In this document: positions 5,129 through 14,122 of the stretch, in pieces
How positions within the stretch are numbered: position 1 is the first letter of the stretch
Layout: the number at the start of each line of letters is the position of its first letter
Source of the DNA: a virus
IMG/VR virus record: IMGVR_UViG_3300026521_000606
Location: 1 to 40,626 of that record
Direction: 5' to 3' (one strand)
DNA: 40,626 nucleotides
Made by a program: the position numbers and the translations under genes
The notes under the pieces: model-generated
The model's input: only the letters and a program-made list of their open reading frames with translations
What the model was told of the DNA's origin: nothing
Databases searched by the model: none

Positions 5129-5543
5129 CCCCATAAGTCCAAGTCCTAAAATCACCACCTACACCTCTTTTTGTGTCAATATGAAATCTTCTATCTGAAC
5201 CTTTTCCGATCCAATAAGAGCCTATACCAACACCACTAAACCCATTTTGCACAAAGCAAGATAATAAATTATAAAAGTCTTCTTTTGTTTTAAAAGTTTT
5301 TGAGTTTATATCTATTCCTAAAGCACCTATTCCATTGTCTATATGTGTACTTGTCGGCTTTCTACCTACTTTATTTACGCTATAATCCAAGCAAGTAGCA
5401 CCCTGCTCGATATAGATAGGCTTTCCGAAACATTCTCTAGCCATATTTAGTTTTTTAAGAGTATCATCACTAATCTTTGCACCACACCCACACGGACAAG
5501 ACAATCTCTTGTCTTTTAATTCTGCTTCAAAATAATTCTTCAT
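5124..5543 (-). CDS. M15-type peptidase endolysin
   Basis: 139 aa from ATG 5541-5543 (AAAAGGATAT before it); a longer frame up to 5642 overlaps the upstream gene and is rejected. Early residues hold CPCGCGAKISDDTL (a CxCxC cluster), then helix LNMARECFGKPIYIEQG. The zinc ligands and catalytic residue of the M15A D-Ala-D-Ala peptidase fold are visible: STHIDNGIGALGIDI (H...A.DI) near residue 80-95 and RFHID at about residue 121, followed by WTY. It would cut peptide crosslinks in the cell wall for lysis. It sits downstream of the holin and a membrane-anchored coiled-coil protein, the normal lysis cassette. The alternative is a virion-bound wall-degrading enzyme. Confidence 0.8.
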   Translation of the reverse strand: MKNYFEAELKDKRLSCPCGCGAKISDDTLKKLNMARECFGKPIYIEQGATCLDYSVNKVGRKPTSTHIDNGIGALGIDINSKTFKTKEDFYNLLSCFVQNGFSGVGIGSYWIGKGSDRRFHIDTKRGVGGDFRTWTYGV

Positions 5544-5553
5544 ATATATCCTT

Positions 5554-6777
5554 TTAAATATTTTTTGTGTAAACAATTTGTAGATTGTTTGGTTTTTCGC
5601 CCACTGGCGTACTAACTCTTCCATCATCATCAAAAGATGCACTTGAACTTATAACATTTATGTTTTGAGGAACATCATATTTAGGGTGTATATAATCATC
5701 TCTAAATATCTGAACAACTGACTTATTGCTACTATCACAAACGATAATTTTATCATCATTCATAACACATATTCCTACTGGATAATTCATAGCGTTGCCC
5801 TTATGAATAAATCCACTATATGCTTCATAATCATAACAACCAACTGAAAATTCAACTGCACCAGTAACCATATTAAAGCCTACAACTTTTTTCATATTTG
5901 GGGCAACTATATATATTATATCCCCCTTTATAACAAAGTCATATAGCCCTAAATCATCTATATTTGAGTTAGACGGCTTTCTTATAGTGTCAACATACTC
6001 CAAGTCTGAATTTTCATCATCATATCTAAATACATCAATGCTATCACTCTTACCAACATAAACAATATCATCATATACTCTAATTGATAGTGGGTATCTT
6101 GTTTCGTTATCCGAACCCTCTCCACTAGAGATATATTGCAAGTGTGTTTTTACATAATTACCTTGATTGTCAAACTCTTCTACTGTTCCATTCAGGTTTC
6201 CCTCACTACCAGCACCGTCATATGTTGACATAATTATATTTCCATTAGGCAACATTTGCATATTTGTAACTCTACCTATAACATCATCAGCACAAGAACC
6301 CCTAGAGTACTTTTTACCAAAACTCCAAAGTTTTTCTTTTGTGTCTTTTTTGAGTGCAAGTATTCTATTGTATTGAGTACCTATGTAGATATTTTCATCA
6401 TCTGAACAGAAACATATAGGGTGACTATCGTCATAAGTTTCTATCGTTGTTTTGTAATACTTTTTAAGATTGAAATCTTCTGAAAATAGAGAAATTTTAT
6501 GTATCCCTCTATCTGCTATTGCAATATAATCATCTATGTAATCAATTTTGAATGGTGTGTTGGTAATACTTGTATTTACATAGTAGCTAAGCTTTAGACC
6601 ATCATCAACTTCAAAGTCATAAGGTTCAAGCGAAACATAATTCAAATTAGACGACAATAGATTATCAAGACACATAGGAGCAAACGCACTTTGCATAAGT
6701 TGAGCTTCTCTTGTTGTGTTGTCTATAACCTTATATTCGTTACTTTTTAATTTTAATAAAACTTCTTCTATATCCAT
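5554..6777 (-). CDS. Beta-propeller (NHL/WD-like) protein, possible tail appendage
   Basis: 407 aa. After about 75 N-terminal residues there are repeated beta-rich units of 40-50 residues with the NHL-like rhythm: 'DYIAIADRGIHKISLF', 'ENIYIGTQYNRILALKKD', 'GNIIMSTYDGAG', 'DIVYVGKSDSIDVFRY', 'DIIYIVAPNMKKVVGFN', 'DKIIVCDSSNKSVVQIF'. That makes about six to seven blades and a closed propeller. No signal peptide. It is expressed with the baseplate/lysis genes (ATG 6777, AAAAGG), so it may be a virion attachment protein or a receptor-binding disk. It could also be an enzyme scaffold; no catalytic motif is evident. Confidence 0.55.
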   Translation of the reverse strand: MDIEEVLLKLKSNEYKVIDNTTREAQLMQSAFAPMCLDNLLSSNLNYVSLEPYDFEVDDGLKLSYYVNTSITNTPFKIDYIDDYIAIADRGIHKISLFSEDFNLKKYYKTTIETYDDSHPICFCSDDENIYIGTQYNRILALKKDTKEKLWSFGKKYSRGSCADDVIGRVTNMQMLPNGNIIMSTYDGAGSEGNLNGTVEEFDNQGNYVKTHLQYISSGEGSDNETRYPLSIRVYDDIVYVGKSDSIDVFRYDDENSDLEYVDTIRKPSNSNIDDLGLYDFVIKGDIIYIVAPNMKKVVGFNMVTGAVEFSVGCYDYEAYSGFIHKGNAMNYPVGICVMNDDKIIVCDSSNKSVVQIFRDDYIHPKYDVPQNINVISSSASFDDDGRVSTPVGEKPNNLQIVYTKNI

Positions 6778-6787
6778 AATTTACCTT

Positions 6788-7258
6788 TTATTTGTTTCTG
6801 CAACCCTCTTGCTTTATAGCTACTAAAAGCTCTTGTTGAAATTCTAAATTTCTAGTCATTTGTGTGTTGAAATTTGAAGTTATGTTGTTTAGAGAATTTA
6901 AAATATCATCTCTAAACTCCTTAACTTCGCAATGTAGTGTTTCTTGATTTTTTTGAATATTCTCTATAACGGGGTTTAATATATCTTTTTTTACAAAAAG
7001 TTCTTCAGCTTCGTGCCTTTTAATATATTCAAAAAGCATTTTTTCCATATCCTCAATACGCTTTGCCTTATTGTCTATACGCAATTCAGTTCGTGTGAAT
7101 TTATCCTCAATACTTCTAAGGCTATCAAACGCACTATTGATATCTTTTTTTACAGATACATTTGCTTTCACTACTCCTATGTAGCTTCCCATTGCTATAC
7201 TACCTACTGTAACTGCAATACCAGCAAGTGTAGCAATCTCTGTTAATTCTATATTCAC
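6788..7258 (-). CDS. Membrane-anchored coiled-coil protein of the lysis cassette (spanin-like?)
   Basis: 156 aa from a GTG start that overlaps the holin stop (GTGA). Residues 5-33 form one hydrophobic helix (IATLAGIAVTVGSIAMGSYI). The rest is a long heptad-type coiled coil with many K/E/D residues to the end. One N-terminal anchor with a long helix outside fits an inner-membrane spanin or a phage signal-anchor protein of unknown use. I could not see an overlapping outer-membrane lipoprotein partner (no lipobox). Confidence 0.45.
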   Translation of the reverse strand: MNIELTEIATLAGIAVTVGSIAMGSYIGVVKANVSVKKDINSAFDSLRSIEDKFTRTELRIDNKAKRIEDMEKMLFEYIKRHEAEELFVKKDILNPVIENIQKNQETLHCEVKEFRDDILNSLNNITSNFNTQMTRNLEFQQELLVAIKQEGCRNK

Positions 7259-7758
7259 TTCTTAGCACCTCTCTCTAATGCTTCTGTTTTTTGTTTGCTT
7301 CCTATGCTACTTCCATAGAAAAAAGCAATTATTTGAGCGACTATCGTACCTAAAAGAAATCCTTGTATTGTATCTGCAAAACGAATACTGTCTTTTGGTA
7401 TATCATAAAAAGTAATTGCTGTCATATATAACATAGCAAAGACGCTCCATACCATAGCAAAATAATAAATAAATCTCTTTGAAAATAAGTCATCTTGATT
7501 GAGTGCAACCACTTGCATATTCCTAGCATTTTCCATATCTTTTAAAAACATTTTCGTTTTTTCTAAAATTAGCTTTTTGTTTTCATTTTCAAACTTTTTA
7601 AGCTTTTCAATTTCATCTTTTGATAATTCAGATTTTTTAGATAGGTCTATGCCCGTTTTATCCTTGACAAATTCAATAGCTTTATCTTCCCCACTATCTA
7701 TTAATCTTCCTACTAAATCAACACCAACGCTTGTTAGTAAACTTGCTATACCAAACAC
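7255..7758 (-). CDS. Holin, 3TM gene-transfer-release type
   Basis: 167 aa, GTG start with GGGGAAA before it. An N-terminal amphipathic region (GIASLLTSVGVDLVGRLI) is followed by a charged coiled coil (residues 35-85) and two membrane helices (about 92-112 and 130-150), ending in FFYGSSIGSKQKTEAL. The closing (F/Y)GSSxGSKxK motif is the hallmark I remember for the GTA_holin_3TM family. It would make the membrane hole that releases or activates the M15 endolysin encoded downstream. Confidence 0.75.
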   Translation of the reverse strand: MFGIASLLTSVGVDLVGRLIDSGEDKAIEFVKDKTGIDLSKKSELSKDEIEKLKKFENENKKLILEKTKMFLKDMENARNMQVVALNQDDLFSKRFIYYFAMVWSVFAMLYMTAITFYDIPKDSIRFADTIQGFLLGTIVAQIIAFFYGSSIGSKQKTEALERGAKK

Positions 7759-7773
7759 AAATTTCCCCTTTTT

Positions 7774-7986
7774 TTATTTCATTATTGTTTTATCAAACAT
7801 TATATCAAAACCATCAAAATACTGAGAATTATCTAATGATGTAGTAAAACTAATATCAACTTTATTGCTTTGAGTAAAACAAAAAATATTTTTTTGGTTA
7901 ATATATCCGTTTAAATCACTTTCGATTATGTTCCTAAAATTTTCAACTAAAATCATATTAGTTATAATAAAATCTTGTTTTCTCAT
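7774..7986 (-). CDS. Small tail-region protein with C-terminal DGFDIMFD peptide
   Basis: 70 aa, ATGA overlap with the upstream gene (7983-7986). Family unknown. The last residues, YFDGFDIMFDKTIMK, closely match the end of the upstream gene product (FVDGFDIMFDFGVMK); the DNA of the two ends matches in 23 of 25 bases (7793-7817 and 8002-8026). Thus it looks like a duplication of the 3' end of the tail gene with a new N-terminal part. It could be a chaperone, a fibre adaptor or a remnant. Confidence 0.45.
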   Translation of the reverse strand: MRKQDFIITNMILVENFRNIIESDLNGYINQKNIFCFTQSNKVDISFTTSLDNSQYFDGFDIMFDKTIMK

Positions 7987-8480
7987 TTCATAACACCAAA
8001 GTCAAACATAATATCAAACCCATCAACAAATCTCTGAGTTGACCTTTTGAAGTCTATACCCATAAGCTGTTTATCCGTTAATTTCAAATACTCATCAAAG
8101 GTAATATAATTATCTTTATCGCAATTATATTCTTTTTCTTTGTCTAAGCATAAAATAGATATAAAATTTTCATCAAAATTATATCCTAAAAATTTTACAT
8201 ACCTTTCAATCTCTTTTATATTGTACTTTATTTTTTCTTTGTAAAAAAGAGATAGGTATGCAATAGTTTTATACTCGTCACTATTTAGACCACCATTTGG
8301 TGTTATCTTGTACTGCTTAAAAAAGTCGCTTGTTTCGTCTATATCTTCATCTGATAAGAAAGGAGCAAGTGTTGTAAATACATTATCATCTATTCCAAAG
8401 TCAATAGTTTTGTTTATGTAGTCGTTTACTTTATCTAGTATGTCGTTCTTTTTTCTGTTTTCATAAAGTTCATCAACCAT
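7983..8480 (-). CDS. Tail protein I-like baseplate protein (Mu gp48/P2 I position)
   Basis: 165 aa, ATG 8480 with AGG-type ribosome site, 2 bases after the J gene. Acidic, predicted mixed alpha/beta, with the central segment 'PNGGLNSDEYKTIAYLSLFY' in which the GG and 'R/KT' context resemble tail protein I. The order W-J-I is the standard baseplate wedge order in P2 and Mu, and this gene holds the I place, so I call it by position. Sequence support alone is weak. It ends with the DGFDIMFD peptide shared with the next gene. Confidence 0.45.
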   Translation of the reverse strand: MVDELYENRKKNDILDKVNDYINKTIDFGIDDNVFTTLAPFLSDEDIDETSDFFKQYKITPNGGLNSDEYKTIAYLSLFYKEKIKYNIKEIERYVKFLGYNFDENFISILCLDKEKEYNCDKDNYITFDEYLKLTDKQLMGIDFKRSTQRFVDGFDIMFDFGVMK

Positions 8481-8482
8481 TT

Positions 8483-9811
8483 TTACGACCTAAAAGATAT
8501 TGATATATTTTCACTTGAAACATTAAAAAACTTAGCATTTTTGTATGTACCTTTGTCTGACAAATATACATTCAATTCAAAAACATCAAACATATTATGT
8601 ATAGTTTTAAATATATCTGCATATATTGTTTTTTCGCTTATTTTATTCTCTAAATCATCATAGACGCCTACAATAGAATTTTTAATATTATCATACGCAA
8701 GATTAGAGTAATTATCTTGAGTTTTAATAACTATGCTGACTGATAAATCAACTATTATGCTCTCTCTGATTATACACTCTTTGCCATATAGGTTATTATA
8801 TATAAGTTTTTGTATCTGACTGCTTGTGTATTCATCTAGTGTTTTATTATCTTGAGTTATGTACGAAACAAATACTTTATTTATATTTGATATGCTAGAT
8901 GAGTTATATTCCTCATTTTCCTCTTTCTCTTGCCAAGTCTTTAAGTGTGCAATATTTCCTATGTTTTTTAATATAAACTGCTTATAGTCTTCATTAATAC
9001 ATATATCTCCTATGTTTTTTCTTCCGAATTTAATCATATTTTGCATTTCGGTAATAGATAGTGGTGGAGTGTAGTTTTCAATAACTTTAATATCTTTGCA
9101 TACTGTATCGTACCCACTTGTTATTATGCTTATACCATTTGGTGCTTCTTTTGTATCTGTTGTTATTGTATAGCTTACATCAAGTTCATCTCCGTTTTTA
9201 ATGTTGTTTGCACTTTCATTTCCAAGTAAAACAACAAGAGATAACATACCATCTAAATCTGTTTCGATTGATAATTCACTTTCTAAGTCTATAAAGTTTT
9301 GGCTATACTTTAAAGGTTTTTCGTCAATCAAAACATCAAATGAAACTAAATCTTTATAAGATACTCCTAATTCTATTTTGAAATATAAATTTGAGTTTTC
9401 AACATTTTTTACACCAAGTTCAATTCTCTCTAGTAATGTTAATTGAATTTCATTGTCTGTATTTGCCAAAATATTTGTTTCATTGTCAAGTAGGTACAAA
9501 TCCTTTCCGTCTGAAAATCTTGTGTATTTTGCAAGAGTATAGTCTTCGTTTGGAACAATATTTACAGATAACTTCATAGGCTTTTTAAATCTTATGTATC
9601 CAACTCTATATAGCAAGTTTGCCAATAATGTGCTTTCTAATGTAGGGTAATACATTTCCTTAATGTTATCATTTATAACTGCAAGTGTTTTGTTTATTTT
9701 AAAATCTAAAGACTTACTTATTAGTGCAAGTCCAAAATCATTTTCAAAATCTTTAAGCCTATCGTCCGAACGAATTAAACTTAAAAAATATTCATCAAAT
9801 TGTAAAGCCAT
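8483..9811 (-). CDS. Baseplate J-like wedge protein
   Basis: 442 aa. The N-terminal part (MALQFDEYFLSLIRSDDRL; LESTLLANLLYRVGY) resembles J/gp47, which begins with a short helical region then beta domains. The middle has 'PNGISIITSGYDTVCKDIKV' and 'PPLSITEMQNMIKFGRKNIG', a typical J feature where A/G-rich loop and 'P..s...iR...p' precede the domain with 'EDYKQFILKN..NI.H..TW'. The C-terminal part has 'ECIIRESIIVDLSVSIVIKT' and 'EKTIYADIFKTIHNMFDV', beta-alpha units of the wedge. It would form the baseplate ring of the contractile tail. Confidence 0.7.
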   Translation of the reverse strand: MALQFDEYFLSLIRSDDRLKDFENDFGLALISKSLDFKINKTLAVINDNIKEMYYPTLESTLLANLLYRVGYIRFKKPMKLSVNIVPNEDYTLAKYTRFSDGKDLYLLDNETNILANTDNEIQLTLLERIELGVKNVENSNLYFKIELGVSYKDLVSFDVLIDEKPLKYSQNFIDLESELSIETDLDGMLSLVVLLGNESANNIKNGDELDVSYTITTDTKEAPNGISIITSGYDTVCKDIKVIENYTPPLSITEMQNMIKFGRKNIGDICINEDYKQFILKNIGNIAHLKTWQEKEENEEYNSSSISNINKVFVSYITQDNKTLDEYTSSQIQKLIYNNLYGKECIIRESIIVDLSVSIVIKTQDNYSNLAYDNIKNSIVGVYDDLENKISEKTIYADIFKTIHNMFDVFELNVYLSDKGTYKNAKFFNVSSENISISFRS

Positions 9812-9812
9812 A

Positions 9813-10103
9813 TTATGTATCTCCTAATGCTACACCATTGTAGTTATTGTAAAATATTGCTATTTGCATAGTGTCGCTATCTTTTTGAATTATTGTTATC
9901 TCATCAATTAATGAAGCTATCTCACTCCCTAAATCTTCCTCTATTTTATCTAAAATTTTGTGAAGTTTTAATCTTACTGACTGCATATTTTTAAATTGTA
10001 GTTCAGAAATATTGTTTCCAAAGCTTTCATTTCCTATGTAGTAGTTCGTTGGTGTATTAATCCAGCACTCTATAGGGTTTTTTTCACTTATTATAGAAAT
10101 CAT
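9813..10103 (-). CDS. gp25/gpW-like baseplate wedge protein
   Basis: 96 aa, ATGA overlap with the upstream gene and AAGG site. The pattern is WINTPTNYYIGNESFGNNIS, then a helix (RLKLHKILDKIEED), then 'IDEITIIQKDSDTMQIAIFYNN'. In gpW/gp25/Mu gp46 the same order is seen: a strand with T, 'G..y....FG..l', a long helix, and two C-terminal strands. It directly precedes J, as W does in P2 and gp46 in Mu. The fit is by pattern and order. Confidence 0.5.
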   Translation of the reverse strand: MISIISEKNPIECWINTPTNYYIGNESFGNNISELQFKNMQSVRLKLHKILDKIEEDLGSEIASLIDEITIIQKDSDTMQIAIFYNNYNGVALGDT

Positions 10104-11494
10104 AAATCAACCTTATCTCTTTTAGGATTGTAGACAATCGTTTCATTTCCAATGTCACTTAGTATATCCATAAGTATTGTATTTGTTTCTTTGCTCGTTG
10201 TGTTTATTGCATTAACAACTCGATTAAAGTCTTCTTTATAACTTATGGAATTTTGATAGTTTGTGTCTTTAGTTTGTGTTGTTTTCAACACCTCTTTTTC
10301 TTTTGTTTTATCTCTATGTGTTCGCCTAGATACTATATCTTTTTTATTTTCACTTATAAAAGTTTTACTTTTTTCCATTTCAACTTTTTTGATAGGCTCT
10401 ATTCCAAGCATTTGTGACTTAGTTGCTTCTGTAAAAGTCATACCATCAGTCATTTTTTTAACTATGTTTGCACCATCCCATACAAGAAGTACTTCTCCGA
10501 TTATGGGGATACCCCTAGTTGCTATTTTTGTAACTGCTTTTGTAACTGCTTTTGAAGATTTTTTAAAAGCTACTTTTGCAATCCTTTTATACCTTTTAGG
10601 TTTGTTTTTTTGACTTCTTTTTGTTGCTTCTTTTTTGTTAGAATTTTCAGTTTTTTGCGTTTCAGTTTTGCTTTTTTTTGCATTGCTTTTTACTGTTTCT
10701 GTTTTTTTATTTCTTAATGTATCACTTTTCTTTTTTACTGTTTTGTTTTTCTTTGTAATTTGTGGCTTTACAAATTTTCTTAGAGTTGTTCCAAGTGATT
10801 TTATTGCACCTACTATTCCAAGTAGTGGTAAGAATTTAGATAACGATTGAAGTAGCATTTTAGCTATTCCAATGCTTCCATTCGGTTTTTTACTTATCTT
10901 TTTTACTGACTTTAAAATCTCTTTATTCGTATCTAAAACATCATTTTCTTTTTGTAGAATTTCTTTATCTAAATTTACTTTTTTTTCAGTGTGAAGTGCC
11001 TTTTCACTTGCTGTTTTTGGCTTATCATTTTTTGTTAAAGATGATTTTATGTTTTCTTTTTTTTCATCTTTTGGCTTATCATTTTTTGTTAAAGATGATT
11101 TTATGTTTTTAAACACACTTGAGAATGGAGATATTGCATTTCTTATTTCCTCAAAACTCCTATAGTATGCGTCACCTATAACCTCTCCTATTTCATCAGT
11201 ATTTATATTTACTTTGCTAATTGTATTGCTATTGCTACTTTGTTTTACTACCTCTTTTTTTGTATCCTCTTTTTGCTTATTTGCTTTTTCATTTGCAGTA
11301 GTATTTTCATTTAAATTGTTTTTATTGTCTTTTTTTGTACCTAGTTTTTTGGCAATAACAGATAGGTTTTCATTGATCTTTTTTTCATAATCCAAAACCT
11401 TTCTTTTGTCGCTTGAATTATTGCTAAAATCTTTTTGGCTACTATCTGAATTTTCTCCTAAAAGTAGCCCCGTTTTATCATCAAAATTTAGCAT
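10100..11494 (-). CDS. Lysine-rich protein with hydrophobic segments, candidate tape measure or ejection protein
   Basis: 464 aa, very rich in Lys, Asn, Thr and Ser, mostly disordered or helical. Two hydrophobic segments stand out: residues about 212-245 (LLQSLSKFLPLLGIVGAI) and 330-352 (GIPIIGEVLLVWDGANIV). Between them is a strongly basic stretch of K-T-E repeats. An 18-residue tandem repeat (NIKSSLTKNDKPK...) sits at residues 129-160. No other tape-measure-like gene exists in the window and this one lies before the baseplate genes, so a short tape measure or an internal head/ejection protein are both possible. I do not recognise it by family. Confidence 0.4.
   Translation of the reverse strand: MLNFDDKTGLLLGENSDSSQKDFSNNSSDKRKVLDYEKKINENLSVIAKKLGTKKDNKNNLNENTTANEKANKQKEDTKKEVVKQSSNSNTISKVNINTDEIGEVIGDAYYRSFEEIRNAISPFSSVFKNIKSSLTKNDKPKDEKKENIKSSLTKNDKPKTASEKALHTEKKVNLDKEILQKENDVLDTNKEILKSVKKISKKPNGSIGIAKMLLQSLSKFLPLLGIVGAIKSLGTTLRKFVKPQITKKNKTVKKKSDTLRNKKTETVKSNAKKSKTETQKTENSNKKEATKRSQKNKPKRYKRIAKVAFKKSSKAVTKAVTKIATRGIPIIGEVLLVWDGANIVKKMTDGMTFTEATKSQMLGIEPIKKVEMEKSKTFISENKKDIVSRRTHRDKTKEKEVLKTTQTKDTNYQNSISYKEDFNRVVNAINTTSKETNTILMDILSDIGNETIVYNPKRDKVDL
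11016..11109 (-). repeat. 54-bp period tandem duplication in the lysine-rich gene
   Basis: A 40-base segment is identical at 11016-11055 and 11070-11109. The 54-base period keeps frame and adds 18 residues, a recent in-frame duplication. Confidence 0.8.
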
Positions 11495-11496
11495 TT

Positions 11497-12513
11497 TTAA
11501 AATCCAAACATATTAGGCTTTATGAAATTTTCTAGCTTTTCTTTGTCTTTACTTTTTTTATTATTTTTTAGAATTTCAGATACTACATTTATATTGTCAA
11601 GTTGAATATCTTGAATTGCTGTAAAACTAGACCTTTTAAATAAGTTTCCTAGAGTTTTTTCAGTCGGTATAAGTTCGTTATCTTCTCTCACTTCAATACC
11701 TAAGCTATCAAGCTGTGCTACTAATGGCTTGTATCTATTCTCTATAAAATTCTCAAACTCTGATTGTAATATTTCCTTTGACTTTATAATACTATCAAGT
11801 GTTTCACTCTTTTGCATTTTTGTTTTTTCAATTTCGCCCAAAAGCTCTAATGTGTTTGAATATTCATCTGTATATTTTTCGAGGTTAAATAGTGCCTTAA
11901 AAACATTTTCATCATCAACCCCTATACTATCCATATAGTTTCTAATTCTTTTTTGTATGTCGTTTTCAAGCTCATTTGATACGCTATCCATAGATATACC
12001 ACACATACCATTCTTACAACTATTATCAACGATAACTCTATTTGTAGTAAAATTTGGACTTATCACATAATCAAAACCATAAAATTTCTTTTTAGGTATA
12101 TTTTGAACGCCACTAAAACCACCTACGCCACCTTTTATAAGCTTCTGAACCTCTTTGCCTATGTCGTTGCTTAAAATGCGTTGAGTGTGAGTTACTGTAT
12201 CATCATCATTGTATTTCATAGATATTGTTTTGCAACACGGAAAGACCTCATCTCCATTTGAGTTTCTTTCCGATGGAATAAGAGTCCTTAAATCTCTGTT
12301 TTGATGTGAGTAGTATCCTACTGCATATCCATTTTTGATGTGCATTTGAACTTCTTTATTGTTTACCATATCTCTAAAAAGAGATTTATTATAATTTCGT
12401 GTACTACCTAAATTGTGACCGTGTTCAAAAGGTGTAAAAGTAACAGTTACCTCCATTTCTCCATTATCGAACTCTTCTATTTTTCCAACTTTATTTTTTG
12501 TATCTTGTTTCAT
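11497..12513 (-). CDS. Prohead protease (T4 gp21-like) with helical scaffold-like tail
   Basis: 338 aa, TAATG overlap with the portal gene and GGGGAGGAA site. Residues about 65-75 (VGYYSHQNRDL) take the place of the GELdHP histidine motif; 'DDTVTHTQRIL' and 'GKEVQKLIKGGVGGFSGVQN' correspond to the strand before, and the loop with, the nucleophile serine in gp21/S77-type proteases (usually GvSSRG). So H near 70 and S near 134 are the likely catalytic pair. Residues 185-338 are coiled coil and may act as an internal scaffold. It would mature the capsid. It follows the portal, the normal place. The motif match is partial, so an inactive relative is possible. Confidence 0.6.
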   Translation of the reverse strand: MKQDTKNKVGKIEEFDNGEMEVTVTFTPFEHGHNLGSTRNYNKSLFRDMVNNKEVQMHIKNGYAVGYYSHQNRDLRTLIPSERNSNGDEVFPCCKTISMKYNDDDTVTHTQRILSNDIGKEVQKLIKGGVGGFSGVQNIPKKKFYGFDYVISPNFTTNRVIVDNSCKNGMCGISMDSVSNELENDIQKRIRNYMDSIGVDDENVFKALFNLEKYTDEYSNTLELLGEIEKTKMQKSETLDSIIKSKEILQSEFENFIENRYKPLVAQLDSLGIEVREDNELIPTEKTLGNLFKRSSFTAIQDIQLDNINVVSEILKNNKKSKDKEKLENFIKPNMFGF

Positions 12514-14120
12514 TACATTTCCTCCCCATCTTCTTTATTTTTTGTGAAAATTACATTAAGTAACATTTCGATTTGCTCGTCTTTGTTTTTTGAAGTACTG
12601 CTTAGTATGTCTTCTAGTTGCGTCTTAACTGCAATTCTGTTTATCTCGTTATCTTCGATATTCATATTTTTATAACCATCTATGATTGACTGTAATTGTT
12701 GTAGGTTAGTTATTGCTTCCATTCGCTGTGTTTCACTTGACATTTTTGCGTGGTTCATAACACTTGTAAAATTAACCTCAACCTTTTCAATATCAATATC
12801 TAAATCATATTTTGCTAAAAAGTGTACCTTTGAAATATGAAGTACATAATCCCTTATGGCTTGTCTTATCTGTGTTCCTTGTGCGTCCATTTGTAGAGAA
12901 TTTTCTACAACACCGTCACGCTCACGACCTCCTAATGTTTGTGCAAACGAAGTCATATCAAAATTAAAACCGATAGAACCTATAAATTTTCTAATATGTA
13001 TCATAATATCTTCTATGTTTTGGAAGCCATTGAAGTTTGGGCTACTTTCTTGTATCTGAATGTTATTCGTTCCATCGCTAGTAGTTGGTATTATGTGGTT
13101 GGCAATAAGAACATCTGGGCTTTTATCTGAAATTTTCGTTGCAAGACTATCTAGTGTTGATTGTATCTGTTTTTCTAATGCTCTTTGAAGTAATCTTTTA
13201 TCATCATCACTTGTTGTATTCAAAGGTTGTATAATGAAACGCTCTATGATTGAGTTTGCTATTCTTGCGTTTGCTAATGCCTTAATTGCCCATTTGAAAG
13301 ATATATAATCATCATAACAACCCTCTACAACTCCTCCATAAATACCATCTTCATAAACATAAGTATTGTCATCAAAAACATTCATATTGTTTACTATTGC
13401 TACTTGCTCTGTAGATAGGTAAGATATTCCGTTTCCTTGTGCGTTCATTCGTGCAACATTTGTTGTTGAAACATAAAATCTACTGTTTTTTCTATTTACT
13501 ATACTTTCAAAATTTGCAGTATCAGAAGTCTTTATAATGTCCTGATTATTGGATACCTCATATGCAACATCAACTAGCTTATTTGTTCGTATTGGTGTTA
13601 TGTTAAAAGGTTTTGTAGAGTAGTTACTAAGTATCGCTGTAACACCTTTTTGATTTTCACTTACAACCCTAACATAACCATCTCCATAAAACTGACTATC
13701 TAATGCTATGTCGATTATATTTTTAGATATTAGATTTTCAAGATATTTTAGCTCGTCTTTTACTATTTCTTTGAATTTATCATCTATATTAACATCATCA
13801 GATAGAGTTAATTCAAAAGGCTTTACATTGTCGTGTGTCGTTCCTATTGCACGGACAATAATAACCTTTACCATTTCCCTCACAAAAGTATCTTCATACA
13901 TTTCGTGTCGTTTTATGTATTCTGCATCCCTTTGTATTACTGCAATTGAGTTTTGCTTAACTGCATTTATGCTTAAATTTCTTGGCATTGAAGTTGAATA
14001 TGCACTATTTAGTAAGTTCAAATGCTCTATTTTATTTTTGAGTTCTGATATATCCTTATCTGCTTTTACTGCAAAGGATTGTGATGATGTTATTCTGTTG
14101 TTTTTTTTATTTTTTGCCAA
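12513..14120 (-). CDS. Portal protein
   Basis: 535 aa from a TTG start (14118-14120) with AAGG upstream; no ATG is close. The fold features of myovirus portals are present: an N-terminal arm, the helix 'VREMVKVIIVRAI', 'DSQFYGDGYVRVV' (wing), 'ARIANSIIERFII' long helices, the clip/stem region, and 'IEDIMIHIRKFIGSIGFNFDM...GGRERDGVVENSLQM', which resembles the conserved portal segment before the crown. It forms the dodecameric DNA entry channel and tail attachment. The prohead protease follows directly. Confidence 0.75.
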   Translation of the reverse strand: MAKNKKNNRITSSQSFAVKADKDISELKNKIEHLNLLNSAYSTSMPRNLSINAVKQNSIAVIQRDAEYIKRHEMYEDTFVREMVKVIIVRAIGTTHDNVKPFELTLSDDVNIDDKFKEIVKDELKYLENLISKNIIDIALDSQFYGDGYVRVVSENQKGVTAILSNYSTKPFNITPIRTNKLVDVAYEVSNNQDIIKTSDTANFESIVNRKNSRFYVSTTNVARMNAQGNGISYLSTEQVAIVNNMNVFDDNTYVYEDGIYGGVVEGCYDDYISFKWAIKALANARIANSIIERFIIQPLNTTSDDDKRLLQRALEKQIQSTLDSLATKISDKSPDVLIANHIIPTTSDGTNNIQIQESSPNFNGFQNIEDIMIHIRKFIGSIGFNFDMTSFAQTLGGRERDGVVENSLQMDAQGTQIRQAIRDYVLHISKVHFLAKYDLDIDIEKVEVNFTSVMNHAKMSSETQRMEAITNLQQLQSIIDGYKNMNIEDNEINRIAVKTQLEDILSSTSKNKDEQIEMLLNVIFTKNKEDGEEM

Positions 14121-14122
14121 AC

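Noticed and set aside
5544-5642. Longer N-terminus of the endolysin
   Set aside because: It overlaps the propeller gene by about 90 bases; ATG 5543 has a proper ribosome site.
10263-10850. Plus-strand ORFs rich in Ser/Phe/Leu in the lysine-rich gene
   Set aside because: Complement of Lys/Asn-rich codons gives long open hydrophobic frames; no ribosome sites.
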